Shown: piece after piece, positions 39,714-51,592 of the stretch
How the letters are laid out: every line of letters starts with the position of its first letter
Numbering within the stretch: the stretch's first letter is position 1
Source of the DNA: Tridacna crocea
Lineage: Eukaryota > Mollusca > Bivalvia > Cardiida > Cardiidae
Assembly: GCA_943736015.1 (NCBI GenBank)
Contig: OX031070.1
Coordinates: 44,416,173-44,480,172, forward strand
Length of the DNA stretch: 64,000 nt
Direction: 5' to 3'
Program-made: the position numbers and the translations under genes
The notes under the pieces: model-generated
What the model was told of the DNA's origin: nothing
Seen by the model: only the letters and a program-made list of their open reading frames with translations
Database searches by the model: none

Positions 39714-40039
39714 TTAACTCTTTACCAAACGACAAAATTTTAGACTGGTCCAAATTGGAAACATTTGCAGACGACATAAGTATTGTGACTCAAAAAGTGA
39801 AATACGTTTTGGGATGTGTAAAAAAAAAAACATTGTGGGAAAAGGAGAAAAATTTTCTCCGGCATTTTCTCCTTTTCTGACAATGTTTTTAAAAGACTCC
39901 TTATATAAGTAATGTGACTCAAAAAGTGAAATACGTTTTGGGGTCTGTAGAAAACATTGTGGGAAAAGTTCCCACAACTTTTTCAAGAGGCTCCTTATTC
40001 AGGGCCATGAACACCAGGGATTGTTTGGGAAAGGTTTAA
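39714..40039 (+). mobile_element. Compound TTAA-MITE A with internal duplication
   Basis: AGTGAAATACGTTTTGGG(A/G)TGTGTA-type sequence and the following core appear twice; the first core has lost its loop (GGAGAAAAATTTTCTCC). TTAA at both outer ends. Confidence 0.8.
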
Positions 40040-40322
40040 ATATAAACTTTCCCGCTCTTAGTACTTCAGTGGTATCATACGGCAGCCCCCGTTTGCATCA
40101 GCAATGATGCTTTTCATCCTCGTGACCAAGGACACTCACGTGATCACGTGATCTTTTTATTTTTAGCTCGGCTGTTTTCGGAGATAACGACGAGTTACTG
40201 TCGTAGCCCTGGCGTCGTCGTATGCGTTGTTGTCGTGAGGCAAAATCTGTGACATTTTTGTAATATCTGTGTTACTACTCAAGATATTTACTTCATGAAC
40301 AGTTGGACATTTGGACAATCTG

Positions 40323-40553
40323 TTAACTTTTCGCCAGATGAGGTAATTTTGGTCTGCTGAAATTGAAAGAACTTGCAGACGACAAATTAAAAGTGGCCAA
40401 AAAAAGGTGGTATTTTCATCGATTAGAGAAGAAAAACACTGTGGAAAATGGAGAAAATGCTCATAATGAGCATTTTCTCCTTTTACCACAGTGTTTTCAA
40501 ACGCCTTCAAAGTTAAAGCCGAAAAAAAACAGGGCTTATCTGGGAAGGATTAA
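40323..40553 (+). mobile_element. TTAA-MITE, C-related, distinct hairpin
   Basis: TTAA flanks. The hairpin reads AAAATGCTCATAATGAGCATTTT, a fourth arm sequence with both arms matched. Confidence 0.85.
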
Positions 40554-40625
40554 CTAACTAAAGTGGAACTCGCACAACAAGGGTAGATAACCGTCAAAAT
40601 ATTTTGACACAGTTATGCGCCTGTT

Positions 40626-40985
40626 TTAACTCTTTACCAAACGACAAATGTATAGACTAGTCCAAATTTAAAGCATTTGCAGACGACGAAATAAAGATGG
40701 CTGAAAATATTGTGGGAAAAGGAGAAAATGCTGGTTACCAGCATTTTCTCCTTTTCCCACAGTGTTTTCAAAAGGCTTCTATCTAAAAATTTAGACTCCT
40801 CAATACTGATAGCATTAGCAGGCCATAAAATAATGGTGACCTGTATAATGAGAACTGAAGAGGAAAACATTGTGTGAAAAAGGAGAAAATGCTGGTAACC
40901 AGCATCTTCTCCTTTAACCCTCATTGTTTTCACATGTTATTCCACCGAGATCGTTAAAATACGGGGTTGTCCGGTACATGGTTAA
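40626..40985 (+). mobile_element. Fused pair of TTAA-MITE A copies
   Basis: The first copy (40626-about 40785) is complete through its hairpin. It runs into a second copy beginning ATTTAGACTCCTCAATACTG with its own hairpin near 40900. TTAA at the outer ends only. Confidence 0.75.
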
Positions 40986-41029
40986 GAAAAAAAAAAGAGA
41001 AATGAATGTAAATAAAGTAATCAAGTATA

Positions 41030-41112
41030 TCGTCGGTGTACTTCAGAAACCTCGTAACTAAAGCTTTAAACAAGCTGTAGTTACGAGGTTTTTTAAATAA
41101 ACAGACGATTTT
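41030..41112. repeat. Short hairpin element (AACCTCGTAACTA)
   Basis: Arms CAGAAACCTCGTAACTA-AGCTT and AAGCTGTAGTTACGAGGTTTTTT. A closely related copy is at 54667-54752 in the NWD-like gene. Confidence 0.8.
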
Positions 41113-41467
41113 CTATACGTATTTAAATATGCGTATAAGATTTTCAAGAACATCAAAAAGAGCTTATTCAATGCATTACGTGCACCATGAACAGGGAACA
41201 ATCCGTTCAAAGATATTTTGTATAAGAATGCTTTACTTATAACTTGGCTAACCTGACATATGCATTTTGCGCGTTTATCAATTAAGTTTAAGAGACTTAA
41301 GTTATCCCACTTTCTTAAGAGCACAAAGGAACCCGGAGTCCTGTGTAACGAGCATGTTTACCCTTATTTTGCTGAATAAGCGAAATGAAACTTCAAGCCA
41401 ACAGTAAAAACCAAGTCTTCTTTTTCAGTGGTATTTTGGTGGAAAAGATGGGTCTTTATCGGAAAGT

Positions 41468-41530
41468 GTAGAGTCAAGATCAGACTGCACGTTCTGTGCA
41501 GTCTGATCTTGATCTACACTGTCCGCAAAA
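41468..41530. repeat. Palindrome, GATCAGACTGCACG arms
   Basis: GTCAAGATCAGACTGCACG/ CGTGCAGTCTGATCTTGATC-type near-perfect inverted repeat followed by ACACTGTCCGCAAAAG, as at 47237. Confidence 0.8.
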
Positions 41531-41820
41531 GATCATATAGTCGCGCTTGGCAGCCTAAAGATTAATAAACTCTATCTTGGTTAAAAGAATTCGTATTTAA
41601 AATAGTTATTGATGACTGTGTTCTAAATATGAATAAGTGTAAGACCAATTAAAATTATTTACTTTAATAAAGTGTATTGGATTTTTTAGAAGTTCGCATT
41701 GTTTAGGTAACACGTTAGAGTGTCAATATTGAAATTTTACTGGCTAATTGGGACCAACTGTTCATGGAAGATTTGAATAAAAATGGAAAAACGTTTAGGT
41801 TTACTCATTTAAAAGGGGGT

Positions 41821-41935
41821 TTAACCCATTACCACACAATCCCAACTTTTGACGACCATGAGAAAGAAGCCTTTAGAAAACATTGTGGGAAAAAGAGAAA
41901 ATGCTGGTAACCAGCACCTGGCATTTTGCTGTCCC
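41821..41935 (-). mobile_element. TTAA-MITE A, cut just past its dyad centre
   Basis: Left TTAA; intact to GCTGGTAACCAGCA, then CCTGGCATTTTGCTG and unrelated sequence. Confidence 0.8.
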
Positions 41936-43340
41936 ACTTCGAAAAAGCATAGCCACACTCCTGCAATACGGACATGGGCGTATTCTTTTAAAGGTGGGTA
42001 CTTAGAATTTTCACATAACACCAAATCAAAAAATATATATATATCACTGAAATTTATTTGAAAAAACAATATAAATTATCAATAAATTAAGAATCATAAA
42101 ATTACCAAAATAAATTTTTTGATGGTATTCCCTTAAAAGTCTACGTAGCCGTTTAAGCTATTTTAAGATTTCGCGCCAAAAATAGAAAAATGCATTGTGG
42201 GAATGGTAAGTGACTGGCACCTGACCAATGACGCTTAAATTCCATTACATAACAAACATGTAATTATTTTTCATAATATCTTCTTCGGATGCTATGTTTG
42301 AAGCTTCGTCTGTGTATTTCCAGTACGTAAATGAGCGAGTTGTTCATGTAAAAATAGAACGTGTTTCCCATCAATGTCGACCTTGGTCGTAGTAAATCTC
42401 TAATTTCTCGTGTTGTCGGATGTTTTTCGACTACTGGGGTTATATGAATGACGATTATAAGGCTTTGGGAGTATAAGGATGATATTGTTGTATTTTTGAA
42501 AACTTTTCGTCCCAAATTCTGAAGGGCCACCTTTAACCTGTTCTAGCACAAAGTTCTATGTTCTGGAATGCTGCTCTGGAACGTGCGAAAGGAATATTTC
42601 TAAACACAATACACTGTTCCGGAAGTAGTTTTAGACGAGTCTACCATGCCCCTATTTATGGCCTTCATATCGTAAAAATGGACATTTGCAAATTTTGCCA
42701 TGAAGAATTGTCCTTCTTTCAGCCATCTTGTATCACCTAGCAACCGTTCAGCAGGTGCGCTACACCACGGTTAGATTAGAACAGTCAGAACATGTTCTGA
42801 AGAACACGGCACAGTGTTCCAAAATACTCCATTGACCTAGAACAAGTTTGGAACGTTTGGAGTAGCGAAAGGAATACGCCTATCATGTACTCGTATCTTG
42901 TGCTATAATCAAAGCGTTGAGAACGCTGAAGTGGTATTTGTCAAGGAAACCAATCGTGTGGAATTAATAGTTTGAAAGAAAAAGAGACATATTGTTCAAA
43001 TATTGGCTTAAAAGTCAACCCACTAATCAAATGATCGAATACCTTTTCGGTTGAGGAGAGAGTGCTCATGTACCTTAAAACTATAATTTTGAAATTTCTT
43101 TAGCCTTTTACATTTAATTTCCAACATTACAATCAATTACTTCGATCTTTAAATATTCATGAGCAATCACATGGAGAAGCGCGCAATCATAGGACGAACA
43201 AGCCATGGAACGAATTGGTTTGGAACGAAAAAGTGGGCAAAGTTGTATCATTGCGCCAATAAAAGGCTATGAGCGATAGTTCTAAGCTATTTTCAATAAA
43301 AAAAATAAGTATCTCAACGATCGATGGCCTCGCCCAATGT
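41936..43340. other. Intergenic, no gene recognised
   Basis: AT-rich; no convincing coding sequence. 42540-42900 has repeated GTTCT(A/G)GAAC-like motifs (GTTCTAGCAC, TGTTCTGGAATG, AGAACATGTTCTGAAGAAC, CTAGAAC) that look like an imperfect inverted-repeat element. Confidence 0.5.
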
Positions 43341-43346
43341 ATTCTA

Positions 43347-43656
43347 GTTACCAGCATTTTCCCCTTTTCCCACAATGTTTTCAAAATACTTTCCTACCAG
43401 GAAATAATTTGGTTGAGGATTAAAAAGCTTAGCCATGTCTTAAGTTAACCATTAAAAAAAAAAAAAAAAATTAGGATCTTAACGGTCCTAAAGAACATGA
43501 CCTCTAAAAACGCCACTAGAAAAGTAGAAAATATTGGTATTCAACATTTTCTTCTTGTCTCGCAATGTTTTCTTTTGTTTCACAGACAAATTCCATTCAA
43601 CCTTTTTCAGATTCAAACCCGACAGTTCAATAACCTTGTCTGTAGTAAAGATTTAA
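43347..43656 (-). mobile_element. TTAA-MITE fragments
   Basis: 43347-43395 is an isolated right hairpin arm (GTTACCAGCATTTTCCCC). 43445-43656 is a decayed copy with TTAA ends and a 17-nt A-run after its left end. Confidence 0.65.
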
Positions 43657-43881
43657 CCCTTTACCACACAATTCCGAGTTTTAACGACCCTGAAGAAGAA
43701 ACCCTTTTGAAAACATTATGGGAAAAAGAGAAAATGCTGGTAACAGCATTTTCTCCTTTTCCCACAATGTTTTCTACCCTTTCTAAGATAATTATCTTCA
43801 TTTTAGCCACATTAGAACTGTAGTCTGCAACTGCTTTGAATTTAGATCGGTCTTACAATTTGTCGTCTATTAAAGATTTAA
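43653..43881 (-). mobile_element. TTAA-MITE A, full length
   Basis: TTAA flanks; hairpin with one loop base missing (GGTAACAGC). Confidence 0.88.
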
Positions 43882-44114
43882 ACAATGTCTATTTCTTATA
43901 CAGTGGGTGGGAAATAGTCACAATACACATATTGACGTTCAATAAACTAGACGTTATAAGCCTATTATTTTGTCAGATCAGATCAGTCGAAATTCAGACT
44001 CATACTATGGCAGGGGGAGGGGGGAAATTTAAACAAATGTCAGGGGATAGTTTCAACCTGTTTGCTGTTAACTACATAAATATGCCATATGGAGGGTGGG
44101 GGGCCTTTAATGCA

Positions 44115-44195
44115 CCTGCGAAAAGTTCCGACCCAGGTCTGTCTGCTCGAATTGCTCAGGCAGACCTAGGCCGAAAGTTTTCGCTATTGTTCAAT
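44115..44195. repeat. Short imperfect palindrome with CAGGTCTGTCTG arms
   Basis: GAAAAGTTCCGACCCAGGTCTGTCTG pairs imperfectly with CAGGCAGACCTAGGCCGAAAGTTTTC. Probably a small dispersed hairpin repeat. Confidence 0.55.
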
Positions 44196-44630
44196 TTTCT
44201 GTAATTTCAGGAACCAGTCTACCTCATGATTACGTCAGGTAGGTAGGAAAAGTGACTATTGTCAATCCATTATTAGTTTAAAATCCATTATTATTTACTA
44301 GAACAAAAATAGAAACGCAGGGTAACCTTTCAAGGTAGTTTAGAGGTGTATAACTTTATTGAGAATTCTGAATTATGATTTTATGTTTACCACTGATCAG
44401 TTTTGAATATTTTGATGAAATTTCATTTCAGTGTAGCCAAAGAGAAACAAGAAAATGGCTTCTTATTGACAGTATCCCCTCCTCAGTGAAAAAAAGTAGT
44501 GACTGACTGCATATGGAGACTCAAAGCTTGTACAATATCTCGTATGATACCCTGTGTTTCTTTTTCGTCCTAGTAAATAATGACTTGCTTGATATATAGG
44601 ATCATGGAGGTGCATTCGGCCCTCTTTTGT

Positions 44631-44860
44631 CTAACTCTTTACCAAATTACAAAATTTTGGACTGGTCCAAACTCAAAGCACTGGCAGACAACGAAATAAC
44701 CATAACTCATAAATTGAAAATGGTTTCCTGCAGGGTAGAAAAACATTGTGGGAAAAGGAGAAATTGCTGGTTACCAGCATTTTCTCCTTTTCCCACAATG
44801 TTTTCAAAAGGCTTGTATCTCTGGGTCATAAAAACCAGGGATTGTTTGGTAAAAAGTTAA
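44631..44860 (+). mobile_element. TTAA-MITE A, full length
   Basis: Left CTAA, right TTAA; hairpin intact apart from GGAGAAATTGC in the left arm. Confidence 0.88.
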
Positions 44861-45079
44861 GCGCGGCTAAAATGAACCCAGCTTTTCTCGAGGTATAAAA
44901 GTTTAATTTCATTGCCATTAATTAAAGCCGATTTTGGTCTTATATTAACATCAGGTAATGGAAGCACAGGCGTTGATTTAATGACGAACTTCGCCACCTA
45001 TAATGTAATATACAAGTTGGCTTCTTTAAGAAAGAAGCCAGGAGAGGTCAGCATCAAGAGATAATGCAGTCAAATTCTT

Positions 45080-45330
45080 AAGATTTTTTTTTTTAGATCT
45101 TAAAGTAACACACCTTCTGATTGGTGAAAGGAAGTCGTTTAGCCAATCAGAAGTTATTATGTTATTTTTCTAAATCTAAGAATAAGATTAAAAAATGCAA
45201 TAAAGAATGGTGAATACGGGCCGTAGATTTTCAACTGGGATTTGGTTTCGCCAATCAGAAGTTCTGTTACTTTCACAGTCAGGAAATCTTGAAGAATAAG
45301 ACAAAGAATTAACATTCTTAAGAATGGTTG
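45080..45330. repeat. Inverted-repeat element with AAAGTAACA and CCAATCAGAAG motifs
   Basis: TTCTTAAGAT...AAAGTAACACACCTTCTGATTGG is inverted as CCAATCAGAAGTT...TTACTTT..CTTAAGAA. A relative is at 46110-46245 and contains GGTTTAGCCAATCAGAAGG. Confidence 0.65.
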
Positions 45331-45406
45331 GTGGTTACGGACCCAGGAGTCGTTTTATCAGACTTTTTGTCTCTCCGCAGCTCGAGAAATATCAACATAG
45401 GAGAAT

Positions 45407-45630
45407 TTAACCCATTACCACACAATCCCTACTTTTGACGCCCCTGTGAAAGAAGCCTTCTGAAAACACTATGGGAAAAGGAGAAAATGCTGGTAACCAG
45501 CATTTTCTCCTTTTCCCACAGTGTTTTCTACCCTTCCCAGAACAAATTTCTATTTTTTAGTCACCTTTGTCATCTGCAAATGCTTTCAATTTGGACCAGT
45601 CTAAAATTTTCTCGTGTGGTAAAGAGTTAA
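45407..45630 (-). mobile_element. TTAA-MITE A, full length
   Basis: TTAA flanks, perfect hairpin. Confidence 0.9.
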
Positions 45631-46109
45631 AACTATAGTATTATAAACTATCCCTTGATACTATCTGTATAGGCTCGGACAATATCGGCAAACCGTCAAT
45701 ATTGGTATAATGTGGCTTATGTCGGATTGTTTCTTACTTGTTCTATAAGTCTATTGGAAACCGTGAAAAGAAGCATTAGCAAGTTTAAGTGGTATTAACG
45801 TTTTGTAAAGAAAAAAATCGATTATACATTCCGATTCTTAACTTACTCACTAACGAGATATTAATGTTTAAAAACGTATGATTGAAAAGGGTCGTTCGGT
45901 GAAATAGCTTATTCGGGCTTTGGCAGCCCTTGACAACTGTATCTATTTTTGTATACTTTTGGTGAATTGTGCTTTTGCTGTAGAATGAATCCAAGAATTG
46001 GATAGAAAATAGTTGGAATGTGAAGAAGTAAGAATGGAACAAGACGTTACAGACAACAAAGGTATTGTGATAATGCTTTCGCAACCAGGCAATTCACCGA
46101 CCATTGCTA

Positions 46110-46245
46110 GCAAAATTCTTAATGTTATTTTTAAGAATTTTCTTAATTTGAAAGTAACACAACTTTTGATTTGCTAAACCAAATGGTTTAGCCAATCAGA
46201 AGGTTTGTTACTTTCTGTATCTTAAAATGAAATTAAGAATGGTAA
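46110..46245. repeat. Inverted-repeat element related to 45080-45330
   Basis: TTCTTAATTTGAAAGTAACACAACTTTTGATT pairs with AATCAGAAGGTTTGTTACTTTC...TTAAGAA. Confidence 0.65.
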
Positions 46246-46560
46246 AACTAGCTAAAATTGTATACATGTATATAAACAACGTCATATTTAAGCAGTGGGT
46301 AGCTTCTGATCCAAATCAATCGACACAGAATGTGCAGTCTGATCTTGATCTGCACTCATGTCAAAATCGCAAGTATAAGTAGCTTTTTACGGTCATGAAT
46401 GATTATTTTACAGTTCAAAGTTTTCTTACTTAGAAGCAGCATCAACAATGTAAGAAACTTTTTACCATATTTTGAAATTTCAGATTTGTCACAAAAAAAG
46501 AATAAAGTCGACAAATTCAATGTGGTTTAGAAAATGATTTCTGTCTTTGAAATGGGAGAA

Positions 46561-46640
46561 TTTTTTTTTTTTTTTTTTTTTTTGAAAAAAAGAAAATTCC
46601 GGTAAACAGCATTTTCTCCTTTTTTCCCTAATGTTCTCAG
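46561..46640 (-). repeat. T-run and MITE hairpin remnant
   Basis: A ~22-nt T-run, then a decayed core (AAAATTCCGGTAAACAGCATTTTCTCC). Confidence 0.6.
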
Positions 46641-46749
46641 AAGCTCTCACACATACATCATCACAAGCAGACGTCCTTTTTTTGGCAGTGGACAACTTTG
46701 AAAGAAAAAGGGAACAATTTACAAAAGCTTACAATACAGTACTGAATCA

Positions 46750-46750
<1 letters not shown>

Positions 46751-46789
<39 letters not shown>
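46751..46789. repeat. (CT)n microsatellite
   Basis: About 19 CT dinucleotides. Confidence 0.95.
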
Positions 46790-46793
<4 letters not shown>

Positions 46794-46894
46794 ACTTTTA
46801 TTACATCCCTTCCCTTCCATTTCGTCCACCCTACTCGGTGTATTCCTACACTGAATACCTCCACAGTACTTTATATGGTAACTGAAGTTACATA

Positions 46895-47955
46895 TATTGT
46901 TACCCTGACCTCTGTATTGGAAATAAGATCGAATTACGCGGACAAAACTATCCTAAAAATCCTGATCGACGGTTCAGCCCGTAAGTAGGCCTATCTGTGC
47001 AAATATATCCTTCGCACTTACAGTGATTTCCTTCTTACATAAAGTAATATCCCTCGTAGATGAAGTGATATCCTTCACACATGCAGTGATATCTTTTCTC
47101 GGGCGGATTGCCCCTCGACATGCCTTAATATTTACAGTCGTTAGTAAATGAAATGGACTTTCTCATTCAATACTACAGTATGAAGGTATTACAGTTTCAA
47201 GGCTCTGTTTGTCAGAATATCTGGTAAAAGAGCGGACAGTGTAGATCCAAGATCAGACTGCACGTTCTGTGCAGTCTGATCTTGATCTACATTGTCCGCA
47301 AAAGTAATTAGAATCATGGGGAACGCTACAAGGGTTTTATCTCAGACTATGGGCCGAACTTTGGCAGTGGAACAACGAGGCTTTAATAAAATAGTAACAA
47401 GTTTTCTCTAGGCTGATAATCTTCTATTCTGTTCTAGTTTGCTTAAACTCAAACGTACTCGGACAGAGCCACTTTAGGCAAAACTAACCCCGGAGCCTGC
47501 ACTCTAAGCGATTTGTTCAAAATACATAACTGAATGAATCAATACACAAACGATTGAGTAAATGTATGAATAGACAATTGAATAAATCAATGAATAAGTA
47601 GAACGCTTTTAAAAACCAGTTTTTTGAATAAAAATAATCAAAAATCGTTTTTCAAGAACTGGCAAAGGACCCGCTACGAGATGACGCTCTGGAAAAAAAT
47701 ATTTATGAAATATAATTATATCTTCAAAACAAGTTTGTACTTGTACAAAACAAGATCATTGCGTGTAGAAATCATACTATTGTAATAAAATATAATTTAA
47801 CACCACCATTGTTAAACACATGATATAAATACGAGTTTAATGGGGGCCAGTTTTAGTGCAGTCCTTCTTTACATGTATCTAGGCTTATTTTATTCTTAAC
47901 CTGCCAAATACATTAAAATGAAACTTTACAGCCAATAGTAGAATTTAAACATTGT
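46895..47955. other. Intergenic, small repeats only
   Basis: A SINE tail remnant (TGACCTCTGTATTGGAAATAAGATCGAATTA) lies at about 46908. GTGATAT-CCTTC-type units recur at 47025-47100. The palindrome at 47237-47302 has the same arms as 41468. No gene recognised. Confidence 0.5.
47237..47302. repeat. Palindrome, GATCAGACTGCACG arms
   Basis: CAGTGTAGATCCAAGATCAG...CTGATCTTGATCTACATTG, near-perfect; second good copy of the 41468 family. Confidence 0.85.
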
Positions 47956-47958
47956 GAT

Positions 47959-48138
47959 TTAAACCTTTAGCACACAATGACGACTTTTGACGACCCTGGT
48001 AAAGAGACCTTATGAAAATATTGTGCGATTTTCTACCTTGTCAAAGAAAAAATGCACCGTTTGAGCAAAATGAAATAGTCGTCTGAAAAGCTTTCAAGTT
48101 GGACTGGGCTAAAATTTTGTCGACTGGTAAAGGATTAA
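47959..48138 (-). mobile_element. TTAA-MITE A, hairpin deleted
   Basis: TTAA flanks, but the sequence jumps from GAAAATATTGTGCG to TTTTCTACC; the dyad region is gone. Confidence 0.8.
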
Positions 48139-48362
48139 CTCATTACCACACGACAAAATTTTAGGTTTGTCCAAATTGAAAGCATTTGCAGACGACAATA
48201 TAAAAGTGACTGAAAATTTGAAATTTTTGTAGTGAAGGGTAGAAAACATGGCGGGAAAAGGAGAAAATGCTGGTTACCAGCATTTTCTCCTTTTCCCACT
48301 ATGTTTTCTAAAGGCTTCCTTCTCAGGGTCGTCAAAAGCAGGGACTGTGTGGTAATGGGCTA
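48135..48362 (+). mobile_element. TTAA-MITE A, full length
   Basis: Shares TTAA with the preceding copy; right flank CTAA; hairpin intact. Confidence 0.88.
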
Positions 48363-49018
48363 AAAGTTATTTGTTTGGGGAATCGGTCAGTGCAGAATCA
48401 CTATCAGACAACACCTTTACAGCTGACAGCGTTGATCTTTGGCAGCCATCTGTTTTAATGCTTTCGTTATTAATACGGTCATTCTTGACAAAGCGACGTC
48501 CGAATGATACAGGAATGAAAAAAAAAAATGGACAGGAACCCAGGCTCGGTATTGTGTGGTAAAGGGTCAAACGATTATTGAATCCGTGGATATAGGTATA
48601 TAGAAGTAAATAAGATTAATTAACGTTTAGAACGCGGACTCCATATAAACCGTCCTTCAGCCAGATTAACACAGATTATAAAGACTAAGTTATAATCGTT
48701 CACGACCATGCCCGCTGTAACCAATGAATATCATTACGCTGTTCATTATGACTGAACATGCAGTCTGATCTTGTACCTACATTATTCAATACAGTCATCA
48801 TAACGAGTTTTGAAATCGCAGAATGCAGGTTCGTAGTGCTGGCTGGAATTTTTATTAACACTTGTCCCACTAAGTAAGTCCAGTGATATTTTCATTTCAA
48901 ACTGACAGTAAACCCCCGAATAACACTATTTCAAACTATTGTTTTGGAGAAAAATATCTCCAGATCGGATAGTGAAGATCCAAGATCAGACTGCACGGAA
49001 CGTATGTATATGTGTGTA
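48363..49018. other. Intergenic, no gene recognised
   Basis: Contains a right-end MITE remnant at about 48535-48572 (GGTATTGTGTGGTAAAGGGTCAA) and partial GTCTGATCTTG repeats at 48765 and 48975. Confidence 0.5.
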
Positions 49019-49228
49019 TATACTACTCAACATTTGCTAGGGATCAATTCTTCAATACAGGAATATGTTACATAAATAGAGTTTTGCTTAAGAAATGTTC
49101 ATTTCCTTAGATAGTTTACATCATCAGTGTGGCAATGTTACGTACTGAAAAACCATATCAAATGCATGCCGGGAATACATATCAGCTCAATATAAGATGG
49201 TGATCCCTAGCAACTGTTGAGTAGTATG
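49019..49228. mobile_element. TA-flanked MITE with ~25-bp imperfect TIRs
   Basis: The left end CTACTCAACATTTGCTAGGGATCA pairs with the right end TGATCCCTAGCAACTGTTGAGTAG. TATA/TATG flanks; a second inner pair TGTTACATAA/TGGCAATGTTACGTA. No ORF. Confidence 0.8.
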
Positions 49229-49339
49229 TATGTAAGTGGCTACAGTTGTGGGATTTGTCTTAAATAACGTAGCAAACGTTGTAGAAGTGTGTTTTACTTG
49301 CCGTGACAGATAATGTATCGACAAAAACTACTTGTATTT

Positions 49340-49498
49340 GCAGGTAACCAGCATTTCTTCATTCTTCCCACAATGTTTTTCTTTACCATACCAAAGACAG
49401 GAATCATTTTTGAGTATCATTTTATGTGTCGTCTGGTGTCGTTCTCGATTTGGACTAGGTCTAATCTGAACTTTTGTAGTTTGGTAACTTGAGGGTAA
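49340..49498 (-). mobile_element. TTAA-MITE A fragment
   Basis: Starts at the loop (CAGGTAACCAGCATTTC) and continues to the end; the left half is missing from the dyad centre. Confidence 0.7.
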
Positions 49499-49562
49499 AA
49501 ACTAATTCAGCAGACGGCAATGACAAAAAGAAAAAGGATTATTCATTTTATGTTTCGTTTCC

Positions 49563-49791
49563 TTACCCCTTTACCAAACGACAAAATTTTAGACTGGTCA
49601 AAATTGAAAGCACTTGCAGACGACAAAATAAAGGTAACTCAAAAATTCAATTTTGTTGTAAACCGGGTAGAAAACATTGTGGGAAAAGGAGAAAATGCTG
49701 GTTACCAGCATTTTCTCCTTTTCCCACAATGTTTTCAAAAGGCTTCTATCTCGGGGTGGTAAAAACCAGGGATTGTTTGATAAAGGATTAA
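49563..49791 (+). mobile_element. TTAA-MITE A, full length
   Basis: Left TTAC, right TTAA; perfect hairpin. Confidence 0.9.
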
Positions 49792-49978
49792 TGAAAAACC
49801 CTTCGTTGATAAGTTAAGTCCCAGACTTTTTTTTTCCCAGTAAGGTAGCTTGAATTATACATGAATCTCTTTGATACGGAATAATTACTTAGGTTTACGT
49901 TCGATCGTTTAGATATTGGTATTGAACTGTCAAACTGTTCAGATAGTAGTAAGTTTTGCAGTGATCTTATTTAACTCT

Positions 49979-50166
49979 TTAACCCATTACCACACAATCC
50001 CTACTTTTGACGACTCTGAGAAAGAAGGCTTTTAAAAACATTGTGGAAAAAGGAGAAACAAGGAGAAAATGCTGTTAAACCAGCATTTTCTCCTTTTCCC
50101 ACAATGTTTTCAAAAGGGTTCGTCCTCAATGGTGATAAAAGTCGTTCTCATTTAATTAAGGGTTAA
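49979..50166 (-). mobile_element. TTAA-MITE A, shortened
   Basis: Minus-type left end. After the hairpin it reads TTTTCAAAAGG (plus-type right end), so it is a partial snap-back. TTAA flanks. Confidence 0.8.
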
Positions 50167-50370
50167 ATGAGCCATGCTCCGGCAAAAGGGGGTTTGATAA
50201 ATCTCCGTGATGCATCGTGCCAAGTAAGTCATCACATGATGACGATTAACTGAAAAAAAGTCAAATAAGCGGCTGAACCATGAGGTAGAATGGTGCTGAG
50301 ACATGCAGAAAATTGACCAATAGCAAAAAGTGTCGGTTTATGTCAGCTTGCGCGACCTGTTCGAGCTGCC

Positions 50371-50392
50371 ATGAGTAGAATACTTTTTGCAG
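50371..50392 (+). CDS. Candidate first coding exon of the NWD-like gene
   Basis: GCC-ATG-A context, seven codons (MSRILFA) plus one base, then a consensus donor GTGAGATG. The phase fits exon 53553-53768 exactly and would read MSRILFADCPIRIRHLEDV. A diverged duplicate of this segment at about 53215-53400 has lost the donor. Inferred from phase and signals only; the 3.2-kb intron holds many repeats. Confidence 0.35.
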
Positions 50393-50438
50393 GTGAGATG
50401 TTTATAGTACCCTTTTCACAGAGTATGCCACAAATATA

Positions 50439-51003
50439 TACACTGAAATGAACTTCTAAACGGCCACTTTTACGCTGTAATTTCCCATTGACGTTTTTTC
50501 GTGTCCGCTGCCTATAAAAGGGACGGGTTATTTGGTTTCATTTTTTGCAGAATAATTGCCCGGTCTGAAAACATACCTGTGCCAAATTCTGAAGAGAATT
50601 CATTTACTTTTATCGCGGAAGAAACTTATTCGTCGTACATTCACTCAACATTGTAAATTGAGATATCAATTTTTGAAAACTTCATGCTTGTTTTTTCGGA
50701 TAACATTTCTTTCACAGAGAATAATTTTCATGTTTTTCTTATTGCTTACAGAAGTTCAGTATTTTATGCTTCTCTTTTTTTAAACTGTTTTGGCTGGTAG
50801 ACACCACGCATGCGCAAGCAACTAGTTTTCCATTTTTCGAAAAAAGGGAGTTCTTCTGTTGGCAAAATCTGGAATCTTTTCACCACAATACTATGGTTGA
50901 CGTCCGGATATACGCCATAATTTGTTATTATTAACATTTTTTTATATTTGCTCCAATTTATACGAAAAACAAAAGTGGCCGCTTAGAAGTTCATTTCAGT
51001 GTA
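50439..51003. mobile_element. 563-bp TA-flanked element with ~30-bp TIRs (Tc1/mariner-like MITE)
   Basis: The left CACTGAAATGAACTTCTAAA(C)GGCCACTTTT and the right end match as reverse complements with one mismatch in ~30. Immediate flanks are TA. It contains TATAAAAGGG at 50514 but no transposase. Confidence 0.85.
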
Positions 51004-51208
51004 TGTTGAGTATACTCGACAGATATTTGTTATCGGAAATACATTAAAGTGATATTTATACCCAAGTTTTTATTTGATACGCGCCTTTTAGAGAGCTCTC
51101 CGAGGGGGATATGTGACCGTATAAGAGCGATGAATGGGTGTGGATGGGCGTGATAAATTGCCATGGCAAGTGGACAGAAAATAGTGGCTAAATAGATCAA
51201 TTATCTAC

Positions 51209-51210
<2 letters not shown>

Positions 51211-51288
<78 letters not shown>

Positions 51289-51300
51289 ATATATATATAT
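51211..51300. repeat. (CT)n followed by (AT)n microsatellite
   Basis: About 37 CT repeats and then AT repeats to 51300. Confidence 0.95.
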
Positions 51301-51592
51301 GACTATGCATTAACTCTATATTGAAAAAAAAAAAAACTAGTATTTTCTTCTTTTCACCCATTGTTGTGGATTTGTTTCATTTAAAAGCATTCACAGAAGA
51401 CAAGTTAAATGTGGCCCAACCTTTGAACGAATAAAAGAAAAAAGTTGTGAGAAAAAAAAAGAGACAATTTCACAAAGCTGTATAGTTGTACCTTCGTATA
51501 ATGTCTTCAACAGCCCTACATTTTCCACAACATTCCTTGGCATAGGGTCCAGGAAAATTAAATATTCTGGGAGAAGTAAAAAGTCAGAGCTT

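Noticed and set aside
43836-44204. 122-codon open frame
   Set aside because: Starts in a MITE and runs through a small palindromic repeat; no family resemblance.
49520-49762. Open frames spanning MITE copies (also 6569-6850, 30940-31233, 37730-38071 and others) with similar protein sequences
   Set aside because: The shared peptides ([15 protein letters not shown]..., [20 protein letters not shown]) are just translations of the same MITE in its open frame; no start, conservation or splice evidence.
50556-50783. 75-codon open frame inside the 563-bp TIR element
   Set aside because: No transposase motif; composition as expected for AT-rich non-coding DNA.
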